A stretch of 64,000 nucleotides of DNA from Centroberyx gerrardi (taxonomy: Eukaryota > Chordata > Actinopteri > Beryciformes > Berycidae). Where the stretch lies: the NCBI RefSeq assembly GCF_048128805.1, contig NC_136001.1, positions 7,302,501 to 7,366,500 on the forward strand. The letters run 5' to 3'. Both the position numbers and the translations under genes were made by a program. Shown here one piece after another: positions 1 to 12,595 of the stretch. The notes beneath the pieces are model-generated. The model ran no database searches and was not told where the DNA came from. It saw only the letters and a list, made by a program, of their open reading frames with translations. Position 1 is the stretch's first letter. Each line of letters opens with the position of its first letter.

Positions 1-943
1 GTCATTTTTATCTTCACTCCATTTTGCCAGCACCTGAAGGAGTTACAGAACATACTCTTATTCAGACATATGCACAGGACATGGAAACAGCAACACAGTA
101 TGTGTGTGGAAGACATTATAAGTGTAAGAAACTATAAACATATTTTAATGTCTTGTGATACTATAAGAACTGATAGTGATTTCTAAGTGATTACAAAGCT
201 GATTTATAATGTTTATACGTATTTGCTTAGAATAATACAGTATGTTCATAATGTTTTACAACACTCCCTTTTAGAAAACTTATATCTGTGTCTTATAACA
301 CACCTAGAATTTATATGGTGTTATGATTCCATGATGGCAGTGTATTATAGAGGGTTAGGGTTAACAAATATTTATAAACATTGTAAATGAGCTTTATAAC
401 CACTTGTAAATCACTATAGGTGTTTCATAAGACATTGTACACATGTTTATAGTTAATTATAATATCCTATAAAGCATACTTCATATAAAGTGTTACCCAA
501 CACAGAAACATGGTTGCATTACAGTACTCATATGCAAATACTTACTTAGTTCAGCATGAAAATGAATGACATCCAGGCTTATAGATCAAATAGCTTTTCT
601 TTCTGTTGGTATTAGATTTATCAACAGCCTGTCATTGTAAACACACACTGGAGAAATACATCAGACAAGAGAAAAATAAATATTCTGATATTACATGACT
701 AATGGAAATAATCATCTATATACTAAAAACGAACCCTTTCTAAGCTTTTTTTCTGTTTTGACAATAAAAACACTGTCAGCTCTACGCAAAAGTTTTGGAA
801 AACAATCTAATCTGAAAGTGTATTCACAGAAAATAAAACAAGGACGCACCATGGAGCCTTCACTCACCTGTTCAGTCACTGACTCAGCGTCAGTGACCGC
901 CTGTAGCAGGCTGTTGTCTCATATATAAGGATTTGCAGGGATG

Positions 944-996
<53 letters not shown>

Positions 997-2680
997 TGAT
1001 CAGGCTGCCATGATGATGTCACTGCTTATGTTGTAGGTCCCTGTAATGAGCATCAGGGCACTTCTGGCCCCTAAGCCAATAAGGAAGCAGAAAAGGAGAA
1101 TAATAGAATAATTGATGGGGGTACAACTATTATTACAACTATTATTTCCTTGTGTGATTTAGATGCTGGTTTGTACAGAAAGTGAGTTTGGAAAAAGTCA
1201 TAAAAGGACATTTTGAAAGCTAAAGGTATTTCAGTTTTAATATTCAAAACAGCCATCAGCTTGGCCTTGCCAGTGTTAACCAATGGGAAAGCTAAGTGAC
1301 CTGTGTATTTAGCCAATGGTCAACGAGAATGAGTGTGTGGTCAAGCAGAAGATCTCAGACTGTTTCACTCTACCACCAACAGGGACCTTCTGTCAATATT
1401 GTACTAACACTAATACTTCTACTATTACTTTACTAATACTAGCAAATGACATAATAGTGAATGTAAACTATTCATCCTTTTCCCAGGGACCCTACTTTGA
1501 AAACTACTGCAGTAAAGCAGAATGCAGTTTGTATATTTAGCAAATGTAAAACAGAATGGAGAGCAGCATATAGTTTTCTATTATGAAAGTAGAATGGCCT
1601 GTGTAGTTACTAACAGTAAAAGAGGGTGAGGGCGACATTAGCATTAGCTTTGGCTAAACTTTGTTGATGTTTGCTTGATGATTACCAGAGAGTCAAACCC
1701 TGCATTCCAGTTTTACCTGTTGTTTTTATGTACTCCCAAGTCAAAGAGCTATCTGAATATCACATTACATTTTCATACACACACGTTTGAAACAAATTCT
1801 CAAAAAAATCAATCAAATGTTTTTTTTTAAGCTTTTACTTTTATTTATTTTTCTTACAATTGGTAAAAATGTATTACCTTTGTCAAGATATATATACAAT
1901 GCACTATCACAAAAGAGATTTGTTAAAACATATTGATATTGCTATCAGAGTTCAGTGCACAGTTTCCAATACAGTGAGAAGTAACTGTTTGAAAAATTTG
2001 AACTTCAATACCCAGAAATCCTGTGCATTGAGGTCAGTAAACATCACACAGCTCGCTCATGTTTACCAACCGGCCGGTCTGTGATGCTTTATACCAAAGA
2101 TACCAAAGAGACGAGAGAGGAGAAGATCTAACACTGGTGAGTCCAGCTTCCTCTGGACGGAGCGCTGCTCACTGCTGTTTAGGAGACAGTTTGGATTTCA
2201 CTCTCAAGTTTTGATTCCTCACCTCCATCCCTGGCCAAGAATATTTTTTTCCAGTGACCATACTGTACCTGTCTCCAGTATTTAATTTGGGCAAATCTAC
2301 AGTGTCTCAATAACTGTAATGGGGATGGACGCTCTTCTCTGTTGCAGCGCCACTTTGTGACTTTACGGGTGAATTCAAACATAAAAATCTTAGCTAGTGC
2401 AGCTTTAACTGAATAAAGCAAACCATAAAAGGTTGTTATTTACTTACTATCAGAAATTTACACAAACTGAAGCTTATAGACAGGCTTATTCTTTATTTCA
2501 GCAGAAGCACATAAAAACTCCACATATCTTCTCTTTTTTATATGTCTTTTCTCCTTGCCTCTTTCCACTTGACAGGCCGTCACTGTAAAGACCTTTGTTG
2601 TGCCTATAGTTAAATCATTCTAATTTCTTTATAATAAGAACAAAAATCAAAGGGTCTGGTTAAATAAAGGCTGAATACAT
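1..2680. other. Left flank, no gene recognised
   Basis: AT-rich intergenic DNA. The only clear structure is the (GT)n microsatellite listed separately. Reading frames here are short, have no recognisable domain and look like chance. The segment around 2100-2420 has the feel of a short fish interspersed repeat, but I could not define its ends. A TTTATT (AATAAA on the minus strand) near 2490 is a possible polyadenylation signal for the receptor ending at 2681. Confidence 0.6.
945..994. repeat. (GT)n microsatellite
   Basis: An uninterrupted GT dinucleotide run of about 25 units, seen directly. It lies in non-coding flank and has no evident link to a gene. Confidence 0.95.
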
Positions 2681-4311
2681 TTAATTAGAATCTCTTTCTA
2701 TATTGTCTCTCATGTCGCCTTTGACCTGGTCGGCCACTTTCTGCGATCTGACCCGGCACCTGCTGCTCACAAAATACCTCCTGAGGTACTGCCTGAATTT
2801 TCTATCCCGGACTCCGTAGATGATCGGGCTGAGGAACCGCGGCAGGATGTAGACGATCAGGTAGTTAGCGAATCGGATTTCCAGGATTCGGCCGGGGAAG
2901 ATCAGACGGAGGACGATCTCGACGCTAGGGGAGACGTAGGAGAGCATGCACATGGCCAGCTGGGCGCCGTGCAGCAGGATGGTGTTCCTGGCTCTCTGGG
3001 CCGACATCTTCTCTGTGGAGAGCGCTCTGGCCGCAAACAGGATCCTCAGGTAGGTGTAGACCAGAGTCAGAAACACACAGGAGAAGTAGATGGCATCGAA
3101 GGCTTGTCTTTTGTATTTCAGGATGGGGTCTTTGAACACGTTCTGGCGCAAGCAGAACACCGACTCGTGGAAGAAGCTCAGGGACTCGGTCGCCAGCGTC
3201 ACAAATAGATCCGTAATGTCTGGCACCACGGATATAAACCAAATTAACCCGATGAGCATGTACGTCCTCCTCACTGTGCAGATTTGGGCGTGGCGTAAGG
3301 GGTTGCAGATGGCGATGTAGCGCTCGATGGCCATGCTGGCTAAGTTGACGGGGGTGTTTCTGGTGGTGAAGACCGCCACCAGGATGAAGAAGCAGCAGAA
3401 GGAGACGTTGATCTTGTAGAAGATGTAGCTGAGGACGAAGAGCATGATGGTGACGGTCAGCTGGATGGCGTCGTTGATCACCATGTGGATGAAGAGGATA
3501 TAGCGAGGGTCTTCGTAAAAAGCCTGGAAAAAGGGAAGGGGTGAAAATGTGAGCTAGCTGAATGGTAGTGTTTGTCATTTTAATCCTAGAGAAAGGAAAC
3601 CATGGAAGAAAAAGCCGTTTACCCGGGTACAGGACAGGGTTTTCCTTCAGTGACCAAGGCACGCTTGAGTGGAGATGTTGGGTTAAGATGGGTAATAAGG
3701 CATCAAGTCAGGTCAAGTCAGGTCAATAAAGTCCACCTGCACCAACACCTCCACTCAAGAGTGCCTTGGTCCCCGAAGTAAATCCCTGTCCCAGGTAAAC
3801 AGAACTTTGTCCCCCACAGTTCTTAACTAATTCTCTTACCTGGCCATGCAAAAAAACAACTTGTTTACTTTTTTTTCACTATTTTTCATACACACAGAAC
3901 ACAGTGGTACATTTTTTCTTTCTTTTTTTTATGGAGAAAATATTTGGATGCCGTCATTGACTGTGAATGAAGATGTGATACTTTATAGATCCTCGAAGGG
4001 AAATTCTCTTTTCACTTGCTTCTGGTAGCTGAGTTGAGATTGAATGCAAGTGTAGCCACTGAGATCAATGAGCACTTTTTGTGATGAGGAAGACCGTCCT
4101 TCAACTGGAAAACCCGGGTTCAAGCCCCCATGACAGCAAATATCAAAATTATGAATTTCTCCCTCGGGTATCAACAGAGTATCTTGCATATGTGTTTCCT
4201 ACTCTATAAGCCCTTTGGGTTTTTTAATCTCACCTGCACAAATTTGACTTTTTTCTCTGCTGTTTTTACTGCATCTGTGTCTGACCACCTGCCTGTGTTT
4301 AAATGTATGGC

Positions 4312-4360
<49 letters not shown>

Positions 4361-4501
4361 GTGTGCGTGTGTGCGTACCTGTACCTGGTGTCTAAAGAAG
4401 GTGGCCACCACAGTCCCGTTGATGTAGCTGAGGATGAGCCAGACCAGAACCACAATCAGGTTCTTAACAAACGCCGTGGTGAAAGTATCTCTGACCAGCA
4501 T
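2681..4501 (-). CDS. Odorant receptor 131-2-like, OR-1 (two coding exons, intact)
   Basis: Seven-transmembrane odorant receptor, expected in the cilia of olfactory neurons and coupled to a G protein; the ligand is unknown. The coding exons are 4501-4385 (39 codons) and 3523-2681 (280 codons plus stop), 319 aa in all. The first exon carries TM1 (KNLIVVLVWLILSYING) and ends in RHQ at a GT donor. The second opens after a CAG acceptor with AFYEDPRYI. Family marks are ERYIAIC after TM3, RARNTILLHG before TM6 and PRFLSPIIYGVRD in TM7. The ATG at 4499-4501 was chosen because a polypyrimidine/CAG acceptor lies just 5' of it at 4505. That gives only a short N-terminus without an N-glycosylation sequon, unlike the other copies, so an upstream coding exon cannot be excluded. 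It is the most divergent receptor here (ERY instead of ECY, basic C-terminal tail) and its promoter differs. The family name is from recognition, not a search. Confidence 0.87.
4316..4374. repeat. (TG)n microsatellite next to OR-1 splice donor
   Basis: A TG run, on the coding strand (CA)n with some CG interruptions, starting about ten bases inside the OR-1 intron. On the coding strand the donor reads CAG|GTACAG|GTACGC, so a second GT lies six bases downstream. Using it would add two residues in frame. Confidence 0.9.
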
Positions 4502-5106
4502 GAACTGATGGAGACAAATAAAAATGACAAAAATACCATGAAGCCACATTTATCTTATTTCTTTCTATTTCCATGTCAGAACACAAAATCAGTTCTCTTG
4601 CCTTTTAGGTTCAACAAAAAAGTCAGAGACAAGTCTAGTGGCTTAAACTGATCTACATTACAGTACTAAACAAGGCAGAATGATTGTTTCCAGCTGAGGT
4701 GTGAGTGAAAATGTGGATGAAGGAAAGTACAGTGACAAAATATTGTTCAAAATACATATTTACCTCACCTAAAATGTTTTCTCTTTAAACTTTTGAGAAA
4801 TATAGAGGGTTTATAATCATATGGAGGTTTTGAAAACCTAGCAGCACAATTAAGTTTGTACTGATTTGATGATCTAGAAACATTGGGCTTTTATGAATCA
4901 ATAGTTGCATTTTCACATGAAAGTTAGCTATACTATAATCAGCAAACCAATAAGATGCATACTAATTTAACTAATGAAAACTCATTTACAGAGACAAGAA
5001 CACAATGTTAAAAGCTATGGGAGACTAGCGCTTCATGAGACCTGAGGAGGAAAAGTCATGTTGCCTTCTGGACCGATCGATGAGTTCATACTTCACTAAG
5101 ACCCTC

Positions 5107-5108
<2 letters not shown>

Positions 5109-5178
<70 letters not shown>
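5109..5178. repeat. (GA)n microsatellite
   Basis: About 35 GA units followed by degenerate GA-rich sequence to about 5210. It sits in the 5' intronic region of OR-1. Frames across it encode only RE or SL repeats and are not genes. Confidence 0.95.
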
Positions 5179-5186
<8 letters not shown>

Positions 5187-6404
5187 GGAGAGAGAGAGAC
5201 AGACAGAAAGACAGGGAAGAAACAGTAAGAAGAGCAGAAAGTTAATTGGTAGAAGGGATGTAAAAAGAGGAATGAATGGGAATGGCTCACTGTGTTGTAA
5301 CACCAATTTCATAATAGATGTAGTTGAAGCAAATATTTGAGAAAAAAGATGAAATCAGTGGAAGCCATAAGTAGCAGAATATTGCAGTGAGTTCTTTGGA
5401 GTGAGCAAATAATTCCAGTCTGGCATATTTTTTCATCTGAAAAAACAAAGTTAATGATCATGATTAATAATAATGAAAATCATGTGTGAAACAATGTGAT
5501 GTAGAGAAATGTGACATGCAATAAAAGAGGAGCCTGTATTGAAAGCTTTAGTCAGCATAATGGCAGTTCACATTTTCTATTACATATAAGCCGGCATGTA
5601 ATTCCGTTTTAACACAAAATCACGCACAGCTGGTCTTTCTGCAGCTGTGTATACAGTGTTTTATAGAAATCACATACTTTAGCAAATTTAATGGTATTAA
5701 ATTCCACACAAGGCTTTAACAGTTATTAAATTCTACCACCTCTTCAGTGTAAATCTTACATTTCATTCCTCACACATGCCTTTTCATAATAATATAACAT
5801 GATGTGAGAATCCATTAGACTCTCACATCTGTACATACAGCAGAGGATCGCTGAAACTGCAGACACAAGGAAAATAAGAGCATGTTTGCATTTCATATGG
5901 TTTCTCCACTTTGGAAGCAAAGGTCACCATGCGTTTTTTTTAAATAATTCAAACATTTCTTACATATTTTGTTCAGGTGTGCTAAACCACAAAAATTCAA
6001 TTTCCTGCTGAATCAAACTTCAGGCCATGCAGCGTTTTCCCTTCTCACCTTCTCCCTGCTTTTCTTTCTGCCTCACCAGCTTTCTGAGGTGAGAATTAGC
6101 CTGTACAATGTTCAGCCAAGTACCTGTATTATCCCTCGACTCACGCTCATAAGGCCTGATGCATGAGGGCCTCCAAAACTTTAGCTTATCCTCGCTTTAT
6201 CATTCATTGATTCATCCCTTTATCTCTAGCTGGTACATCACAAAACCCATCTCACACTTGTAAATCTCAATCAACTACTGTTACTGTGTGTTCTGCAGTA
6301 CAAAACACATGTAAATGAAACATAATCAGTCACAAATGTCCAAACTGTATGTTTTTTTTTTTTTTTTTTTAAAACAAACCCAGTCCCATATACAGCAGTC
6401 TTAC

Positions 6405-6442
6405 CAGCTCCAGTGTGCCTTGGAGTGAGCTCAGGTTCTGAG
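6405..6442 (-). other. Candidate 5' non-coding exon of OR-1
   Basis: A 38-base segment bounded on the minus strand by a TTTTTCAG acceptor and a CTG|GTAAGA donor. It has no ATG and contains an in-frame stop, so it would be untranslated leader between the promoter-proximal exon (ending at 6793) and the exon with the ATG at 4501. The splice signals are good, but no transcript evidence exists here. Confidence 0.45.
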
Positions 6443-6792
6443 CTGAAAAATCAAATCAAAATCATGCAGAAACATGACATTATATTCCTATCATGCAGAA
6501 ACATGACACTATATTCCTTCAAATGCAATAAATATATATGATATATAAAAAGTTTCAATCCAAAATGAAATATTTGCCATTTAAAATACACTGACACTTG
6601 CATGAAAGTAAAACAGCTGAACATTAATTAGGTTTTTAGCTAAGTCGATACTTGGCTTGTGAAAGAGTTACATATTAACAGAAGCAACTGAGCATATTTT
6701 TGACCATATTAAATATTAAAAATGTTAAAAACCACTGCCCAAGCTCTTATACACATAACAATGTTTCCCTGAACACCCTGCCTATTCCTCAC

Positions 6793-6880
6793 CTGAGTCC
6801 AGGTCAGAGACACAGAAGGCAGACAGCTTGGCGGACGAGCCTTTATAAACACTTTGAAACAAGACCTAATTGATTTCTGT
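6793..6880 (-). promoter_or_regulatory. OR-1 promoter and first non-coding exon
   Basis: Read on the minus strand: a homeodomain-type CAATTAG at about 6873-6867, a TATA box GTTTATAAAG at 6850-6841, then about 45 bases to a donor CAG|GTGAGG ending at 6793. The order of upstream homeodomain site, TATA, short leader exon and donor parallels the other receptors. It lacks their CCCAGG element and CAACCTAC block. TATA position and donor are seen directly; promoter activity is inferred. Confidence 0.55.
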
Positions 6881-7533
6881 GTCATCATCCTCCTCAGAGG
6901 TTAGCAGAGAGACGGAACAAAAAACTTCTAAATGTCAGTGATTTCTTTGAGTTGTAAACACTGATCATGTCAATTGATGAGAATGTCATGATGATGAGGA
7001 AGATGAGGTCAAAGAAAAGTTTGTGTGACAGTATTTCATTTAGCCTAACTGAAGTTGAAGTTTTATTTTACATACTCTTTTCATTTAAAATGTGCAGTTT
7101 TATCTTGAAAAAAGACATTTATTAGGCACTGAACTATGGATCTCACATGACTAGGGCTACAGATATGCATTTTGTGTGACCACCATTTGCCTCATGCTGT
7201 GCGACACATCTCCTTCACATAGAGTTGATCAGGTTGTTGATTGTGGCCTGTGGAGTGTTGGTCCACTCCTCTTCAATGGCTGGGCGAAGTTGCTGGATAT
7301 TGGCAGGAATCGGAACACGCTGTCGTACACGCTGATCCAGAGCATCCCAAACATGCTCAATGGGTGACATGTCTGGTGAGTATGCAGGCCGTGCAAGAAC
7401 TGGGATGTTTTCAGCTTCCAGGAATTGTGTACAGATCCTTGCAACATGGGGCCGTGCATTATCATGCTGCAACATGAGCTCTGGTGGACATTCCTGCAGT
7501 CAAAACTTGTGACATCTGTGGCATTGTGTTGTG

Positions 7534-8898
7534 CAAGGGCGTAGAATTGGGTAGGGACGGTAGGGACGTGTCCCTACCAATATCAAGCGACTCTGAAATG
7601 TCCCTAGCAATTATTTTGATTGACAATAAACGTTGTTTTGTCCATCAGTGTCTAGTCAATGTTAACAGATCGCGTTCTCTACTACGAGTCCCGCTGCATT
7701 GGTGTAGTGCATTGGTGTCCCGTGTCGGCATAGCAACGGACGCTGTAACGAAACTTTAGTATAACAGCTGTTTTAGAATGTTATTGCGTCACCCGGATAA
7801 AAATTGGCGTGACACCGCCTCCCTAACGCCCCCCAAAAATCGATGATTGGCTTTGCCATTTCTTGCTAACGTATGAAATGCTGTGGGCAAGAAGAGCCAA
7901 AGCTCCGCCTACCGGCGAGCATGCAAGTGAAGACTCCATCCTATTTTATATAACAGTTGTGTTTAGCCATTAAAGTTAGTTTATTTAAGTACCGTGTCGC
8001 GTGCGTCTGTGACGAGTGACGACCGTAAGTAGCCTACATGTCACAAGTGAGACTGAACAATACTGATGTTGCCACACTGGACAACACTGATGTAAAACAA
8101 ATATGCCAACAGTTCATCTCTGTTAATGACAGGCGTAGGCATGTGTTTGGCTCCTTCAAATAGGAGCAAGGCAGTGGACACTCAGCTGTTTGTATGTAGG
8201 GTTTGGATATAGTTTACAATATCTTATTATTATTATTTTAAATGTAAATACAGATCGTTGGTTTGAATAGGCAACAGTACTACAGTACCTGCCTTAAAAC
8301 AAAATGTGCTCTTCAAAGTCCCATTCAGCTGGCAAATTTGAGTAAAGGATTCATTAATGTGCTACACCCCTGTGTCTGTGTGTCTGTTAATGAGTGTATT
8401 GGCTACCATAACTATCTAGATCAGTGGTTCTCAACGTGGGGTCCGGGGACCACCAGCGGTCCTTGAGGAGGTTCCAGGGGGTCCCCAGCAAATTGATGAA
8501 TTGTTAAACTTCAGCATTATTTAATTTACAAATAGTTAACACAATTACAGAATGTAGAAGAATGACTGTTTTGATCTTAGTTTCACTGTTATCTCTCTAC
8601 CTACAATACAGACAGTCATGGGATTCTGGATCAAAATCATATCTAACAATAAAAGTATTCTCAGATTTGGGTCCGAGAGACAAAATCTCATCAAATGGGG
8701 GTCCATGGCTCTAATGTGGACTAAACTAGGGGTCCTCGATATGAAAAAGGTTGAGAATCACTGATCTAGATGACATGAAATGGCGGTCAGAAGTCTATCA
8801 TAAATGTAAAATGCCTCAGCTTCCAGTGGGGGTTACATCCCCTCCGGACCTCCCCCATTTGTGTCCCTACCAATGTCAAAATCAAACCTACGCCCTTG
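7534..8898. mobile_element. Non-autonomous hAT element inside the Tc1 remnant
   Basis: Its ends are inverted (CAAGGGCGTAG left, CTACGCCCTTG right). It is flanked by the 8-bp duplication GTGTTGTG at 7526-7533 and 8899-8906, the target-site size of hAT transposons. Length is 1365 bp with no transposase frame. TCCCTACCAAT occurs near both ends. A second hAT-type element is nested at 8422-8763. Confidence 0.88.
8422..8763. mobile_element. Small hAT MITE nested in the 7534-8898 hAT element
   Basis: The 342-bp element starts CAGTGGTTCTCAACGTGGGG and ends with the inverted form GGTTGAGAATCACTG, the typical end of Charlie-type hAT MITEs. An 8-bp duplication ATCTAGAT lies at 8414-8421 and 8764-8771. 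It has no coding capacity. Confidence 0.9.
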
Positions 8899-9194
8899 GT
8901 GTTGTGTGATAAAACTGCACATTTTAGAGTGGCCTTTTATTGTGACCAGCCCAAGGCACACCTGTGCAATAATCATACTGTTTAATCAGCATCTTGATAT
9001 GCCACACCTGTCAGGTGGATGGATTATCTTGGCAAAGGAGAAGTGCTCACTAACACGGATTTAAACAAATTTGTGAACAAAATTTGAGAGAAATAAGCCT
9101 TTTGTGTGCATGTAAAAAGTCTTAGATCTTTTATTTCAACTCATGAAAAATGGGAGCAAAAACAAAAGTGTTGCATTTATATTTTTGTTCAGTA

Positions 9195-10996
9195 TAGCTT
9201 GGTTTTAACCTAACGGATAACTTAGTGGCTAACGTTAGCAGCTTCTCTTTGTAATATTGGTAATTTCACATGGCTAATGCTAAGGTTTCCTAGTCAGCTA
9301 ATGTTAGCTGGATGCAGTTGGCATGAACCAATAACATTTGCTTGTCAAGCTGGTAAGCAAGAAAACACAAACGTTAGCTACACAATGTAGGGCTGATTAA
9401 TGTTAATTATGTGTAGTTAACTAACTATAATAGCTAACATGAATTTCTCCAAAGAAGGTTTGGGGGTTGGTGAGACAAAAGACAAGTCTAATGTAATTCA
9501 CAATCAATAACAAATATAATTCATCATTTACTGTCTTCATTTAAGTTTCCCATAAATTAATCATGCTCTGTGTGTCTTTTTTAAAGCTGAACATTACTTT
9601 TACCCTGTTTTGCAATTCTTTCTCTTACAGTCCCTGTAAATGGATGACACACAGTTTTGAGATGCAAAAGGCTTGTCCAATTTCAGACACTTCACATCAG
9701 GTTTGATATTAACCCTTGCTGTAATTTCACAATGTTGCAGAATGCTGAATTGTAGACTATGTACTCAAGGCTCTTATTTCTCCATTCATCAGCCAATATC
9801 CCCACCTACTGGATATTTTTTTTAATACTCTTCTTCTTCTTCTTCTTCTTCTTGTCAACTATGGATATTCTCCATGAAGGCACCGTTGCCCAAAATGCAA
9901 TCTAAGGGTTCACGCTTCTTCATAGTGTCTAAGTTCATAACTGAATGTCTTTAAATATCTAAATGTCTATAGATGTATGAAATTTGGGAATTCATTAAAA
10001 ACATAGCATCAAAAAATCATGTTATAGTGTCTGGAATTGGATACCGTTCCGTTTTCAGTTTTGTCCCATCTCAGAACAGAAGTGCAGATGGCCAACATAA
10101 AAGCCAAAGTGGAGATGGACAAACCACAAGGAGAGACAGTGGTCACAGTCGCCAAAGACCCAAGATGATTCCAGGTAAGACAAGTACAAATTACCTTCAA
10201 TATGTGTGACAGTGTAGGTACATTGGTTATCATACTAATAAACAGTATTTTGCAAGTGCTAAAATCATATAATTTCAAAATTAGGTGAAGAGAGCTCGCT
10301 GATGGTGTTGGAACAGTTGCTTCAGGTGTAACAACAGCTCGCCGCAAGAAGCAAAAGACAAAAAGACAGATCAGTGTTCAATTTCAGTGAGTGCTTTATT
10401 TTAAGGGAAGGTGTAAGGTTTTGATCACGTAAATGTACATATAGCCTATCATAAAATGGCTCTTGTGAGCTTCTACTGTAATGTGATGATCAGGGCAACC
10501 CCAACTAAGCATCTTCCTGTGGCAGTCTTGAGGCTTTGACAACATAGAAAACATTGCTACATATATATTTATGCTTCATATATATACTCTTTAAACAATA
10601 TTTTGTGACATACTGGTAGACAAAAGAACAAGGTATTTTAAGGTTTTTCAAAAACAACAACCCAAACCCACATTCCCTCAACCCAGTGCTTCGTAACTTT
10701 ATTGACCAACCCTTTTCTGGTTATTGTTGATATAATGACCAGAGATATGAAAAATTGGAGAAAAACAATTGCTCTTGAAAACTGGGGTAGTAGTTTTTTG
10801 TAGAAATATTTGTTGTTAGTACCATTATGTTTTAAATACAACCATTGTGGCATCTTGAATGAAAAGTGAACAAAACCACAAAAATTCCATTTCATGTTAC
10901 ATACTGTTCTACAGATAAGAAATTATTTCTTATTTTTTTGTCTGAATATGCATAACAAACAACAATCCTGGCATGAGGTTGGAAACTGAGGCCTTT
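9195..10996. other. Intergenic, no gene recognised
   Basis: AT-rich DNA with a short (TTC)n run near 9830-9853. The part from about 10440 to 10990 is the 3' flank of OR-2 and matches 21340-21780 downstream of OR-3, so it belongs to the duplicated block. Frames at 9973-10347 show no recognisable domain. Confidence 0.6.
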
Positions 10997-12595
10997 TCAT
11001 TGCCCTTTCACAGCATGCCCAGTGCTTGACATGGTGACATTTTCTGCATGGTTTCTTATGCTCACTTTACACAACAGGTACCCTTTCAGATATCGCCTGA
11101 AAGTCTGGTCTCGTAGTCCGTAGACAATGGGACTAACAAACCGTGGCAGGATCTGAACAATAATATAGCAGGTGAAGCGTGTGGCCAGGTGCTGCTTAGG
11201 GAATAAGTACAGCAGGCCTTTTTCAAACATGGGTTGCACGTAAGTGAGCATACATAAGAGCAGCTGGAAACCATGGAGGAGGATAGTGTTCCTGGCTTTT
11301 CTAACATCTGTGTTAGCCTCCTTAGCTGCAAACAGAATCCTGAAGTAAGTGTAGAAGAGGGTTAGCCAAACCAGGACCAGAAAAACTATGTGGGATGCTT
11401 CCCTTTTCTTGAGGCTGTAGGTGCTTCTGAATACATAATAACTGTCACACAACACTCTGGAATGGAAGAACTGCAGAGGTTCAGTGGCCAGGAGGATGAA
11501 GAGATCTGGCAGGATACAGACCGCGCTCGTCACCCAGATCAAACCGATCAGAACATAGGTTCTCTTGACAGTACAGATCTGGCCATGACGGAGGGGGATG
11601 CAGATGGCGATGTAACACTCGACTGCCATACCAGCCAAATTTAGTGGGGTGTTGAGGGTAGTGAGGATGGCAATAATCAGCAGGATAATGCAGAAGGGCA
11701 CATTGATGATGTACAGGACATAGCTGATGACGTGGAGAAAGCTTGAGAGGGTCAGCTGCATTATGTCATTTATCACCAGGTGGATGAACAGAATGTAACG
11801 AGGGTTCACATTGAAGATCTGGAGAATAAGGTTGGTTAAGACAAGGGAATCATAAGGAATATAACTTGATGAACCATAAAAGTAGATGTTAACCATGTTA
11901 AGCTTTTTGATATTTTTGGGACCCAAACTAAATGAATTTAGTATAATAGGTGAGGAGTACAAGGGATCCTAACGGTTTACTCCTAACTAACCTCTGACAG
12001 AATTTGCAGTCCCTTCTTTATTGTAGATGGGGCTATGTGGAGCACAAATCTTTCACATGTATAATTTGCTTCAAATTCTTAGAAGCCTTGTTTCCTTTAC
12101 AACTCCTGCTTATCTTATATACTTAAATGGGGAACAGAGTTTCCAGAACCCCAGTGTAGGAATCATGAGACTATAAACAATTACATGTATTTCATTCCAT
12201 CATTTGAAATATGAATTGATCTGTTGAAGTTGTTCTGCACAAAGCAGATCAAAAGAATGTAAAGCGATGTCAAACTTGACACCTATTTGGCTAGAATAGA
12301 GTGAATGGAAAAGAGGATTTTAGGAGAAAGGCGAGAAGATTTGACGTGTTGGAATTCCCCTGTAGTATTATTTCATTGTCCACTTTAAATCTCCCTTTTT
12401 TTTTTGCAAGTACATGAACAGAAATAGCAGATTTCAGACCTGATGTTTACTGAAGGTGTGGACCAGGGTACCATTGATGTAGTTAATGGAGATACAGAGG
12501 GCCACAACAATCACATTCTTGGCCACAGCTGTGCTGAACGTGTCCCGGTAATTTCCAACTGAAGTCACATTACCACCAACAGATGATAAATTCAT
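10997..12595 (-). CDS. Odorant receptor 131-2-like, OR-2 (two coding exons, intact)
   Basis: Seven-TM odorant receptor of 325 aa. Exon 1 is 12595-12440 (52 codons) with N-glycosylation sequons NLS (2-4) and NVT (9-11), TM1 and the terminal SKHQ. Exon 2 is 11818-10997 (273 codons plus stop), opening IFNVNPRYILFIHLVIND in TM2. C95 at the start of TM3 and C176 in the second extracellular loop could form the usual disulfide. ECY (119-121) stands in the DRY position, KARNTILLHGF precedes TM6, and PRFVSPIVYGLRDQTFRRYL closes TM7. Both splice sites obey GT-AG and the phase is 0. A 5' acceptor (CTGTAACAG) at 12622 shows that the coding exon begins with a short leader. It is almost identical to OR-3; the most visible change is in the second extracellular loop, where CDSYY replaces CARDY. 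Ligand unknown. Confidence 0.92.

Larger units (their letters stand above)
7110..9194 (-). mobile_element. Tc1-like transposon remnant, internally deleted
   Basis: On the minus strand 7475-7215 encodes the C-terminal DDE part of a Tc1-type transposase: QHDNARPHVA with the second catalytic Asp, then SPDMSPIEHVWDALDQRVR with the final acidic residue. The right end (TTTTTGTTCAGTATA near 9180-9194) is the terminal repeat I recognise from a widespread fish Tc1 family. The left end is worn, near 7110. Most of the transposase is missing at about 7476-7483, so it cannot encode transposase. A hAT element interrupts it at 7534-8898. Confidence 0.85.

Noticed and set aside
350-372. Telomere-like GGGTTAGGGTTA near the left edge
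   Set aside because: Only about two units; too short to mean anything.
2925-3662. Long frame overlapping OR-1 in another phase
   Set aside because: It is a shadow of the GC-rich OR-1 exon; protein is low-complexity (HHLHP-type) and the receptor frame carries all family motifs.
4130-4651. 173-codon plus-strand frame with VCVCVC
   Set aside because: Covers the TG microsatellite and the antisense of OR-1 exon 1; no domain.
5025-5340. RE/SL repeat frames over the (GA)n tract
   Set aside because: Pure microsatellite translation.
7176-7477. Plus-strand frames over the Tc1 remnant
   Set aside because: Antisense of the transposase fragment, which has the DDE motifs on the minus strand.
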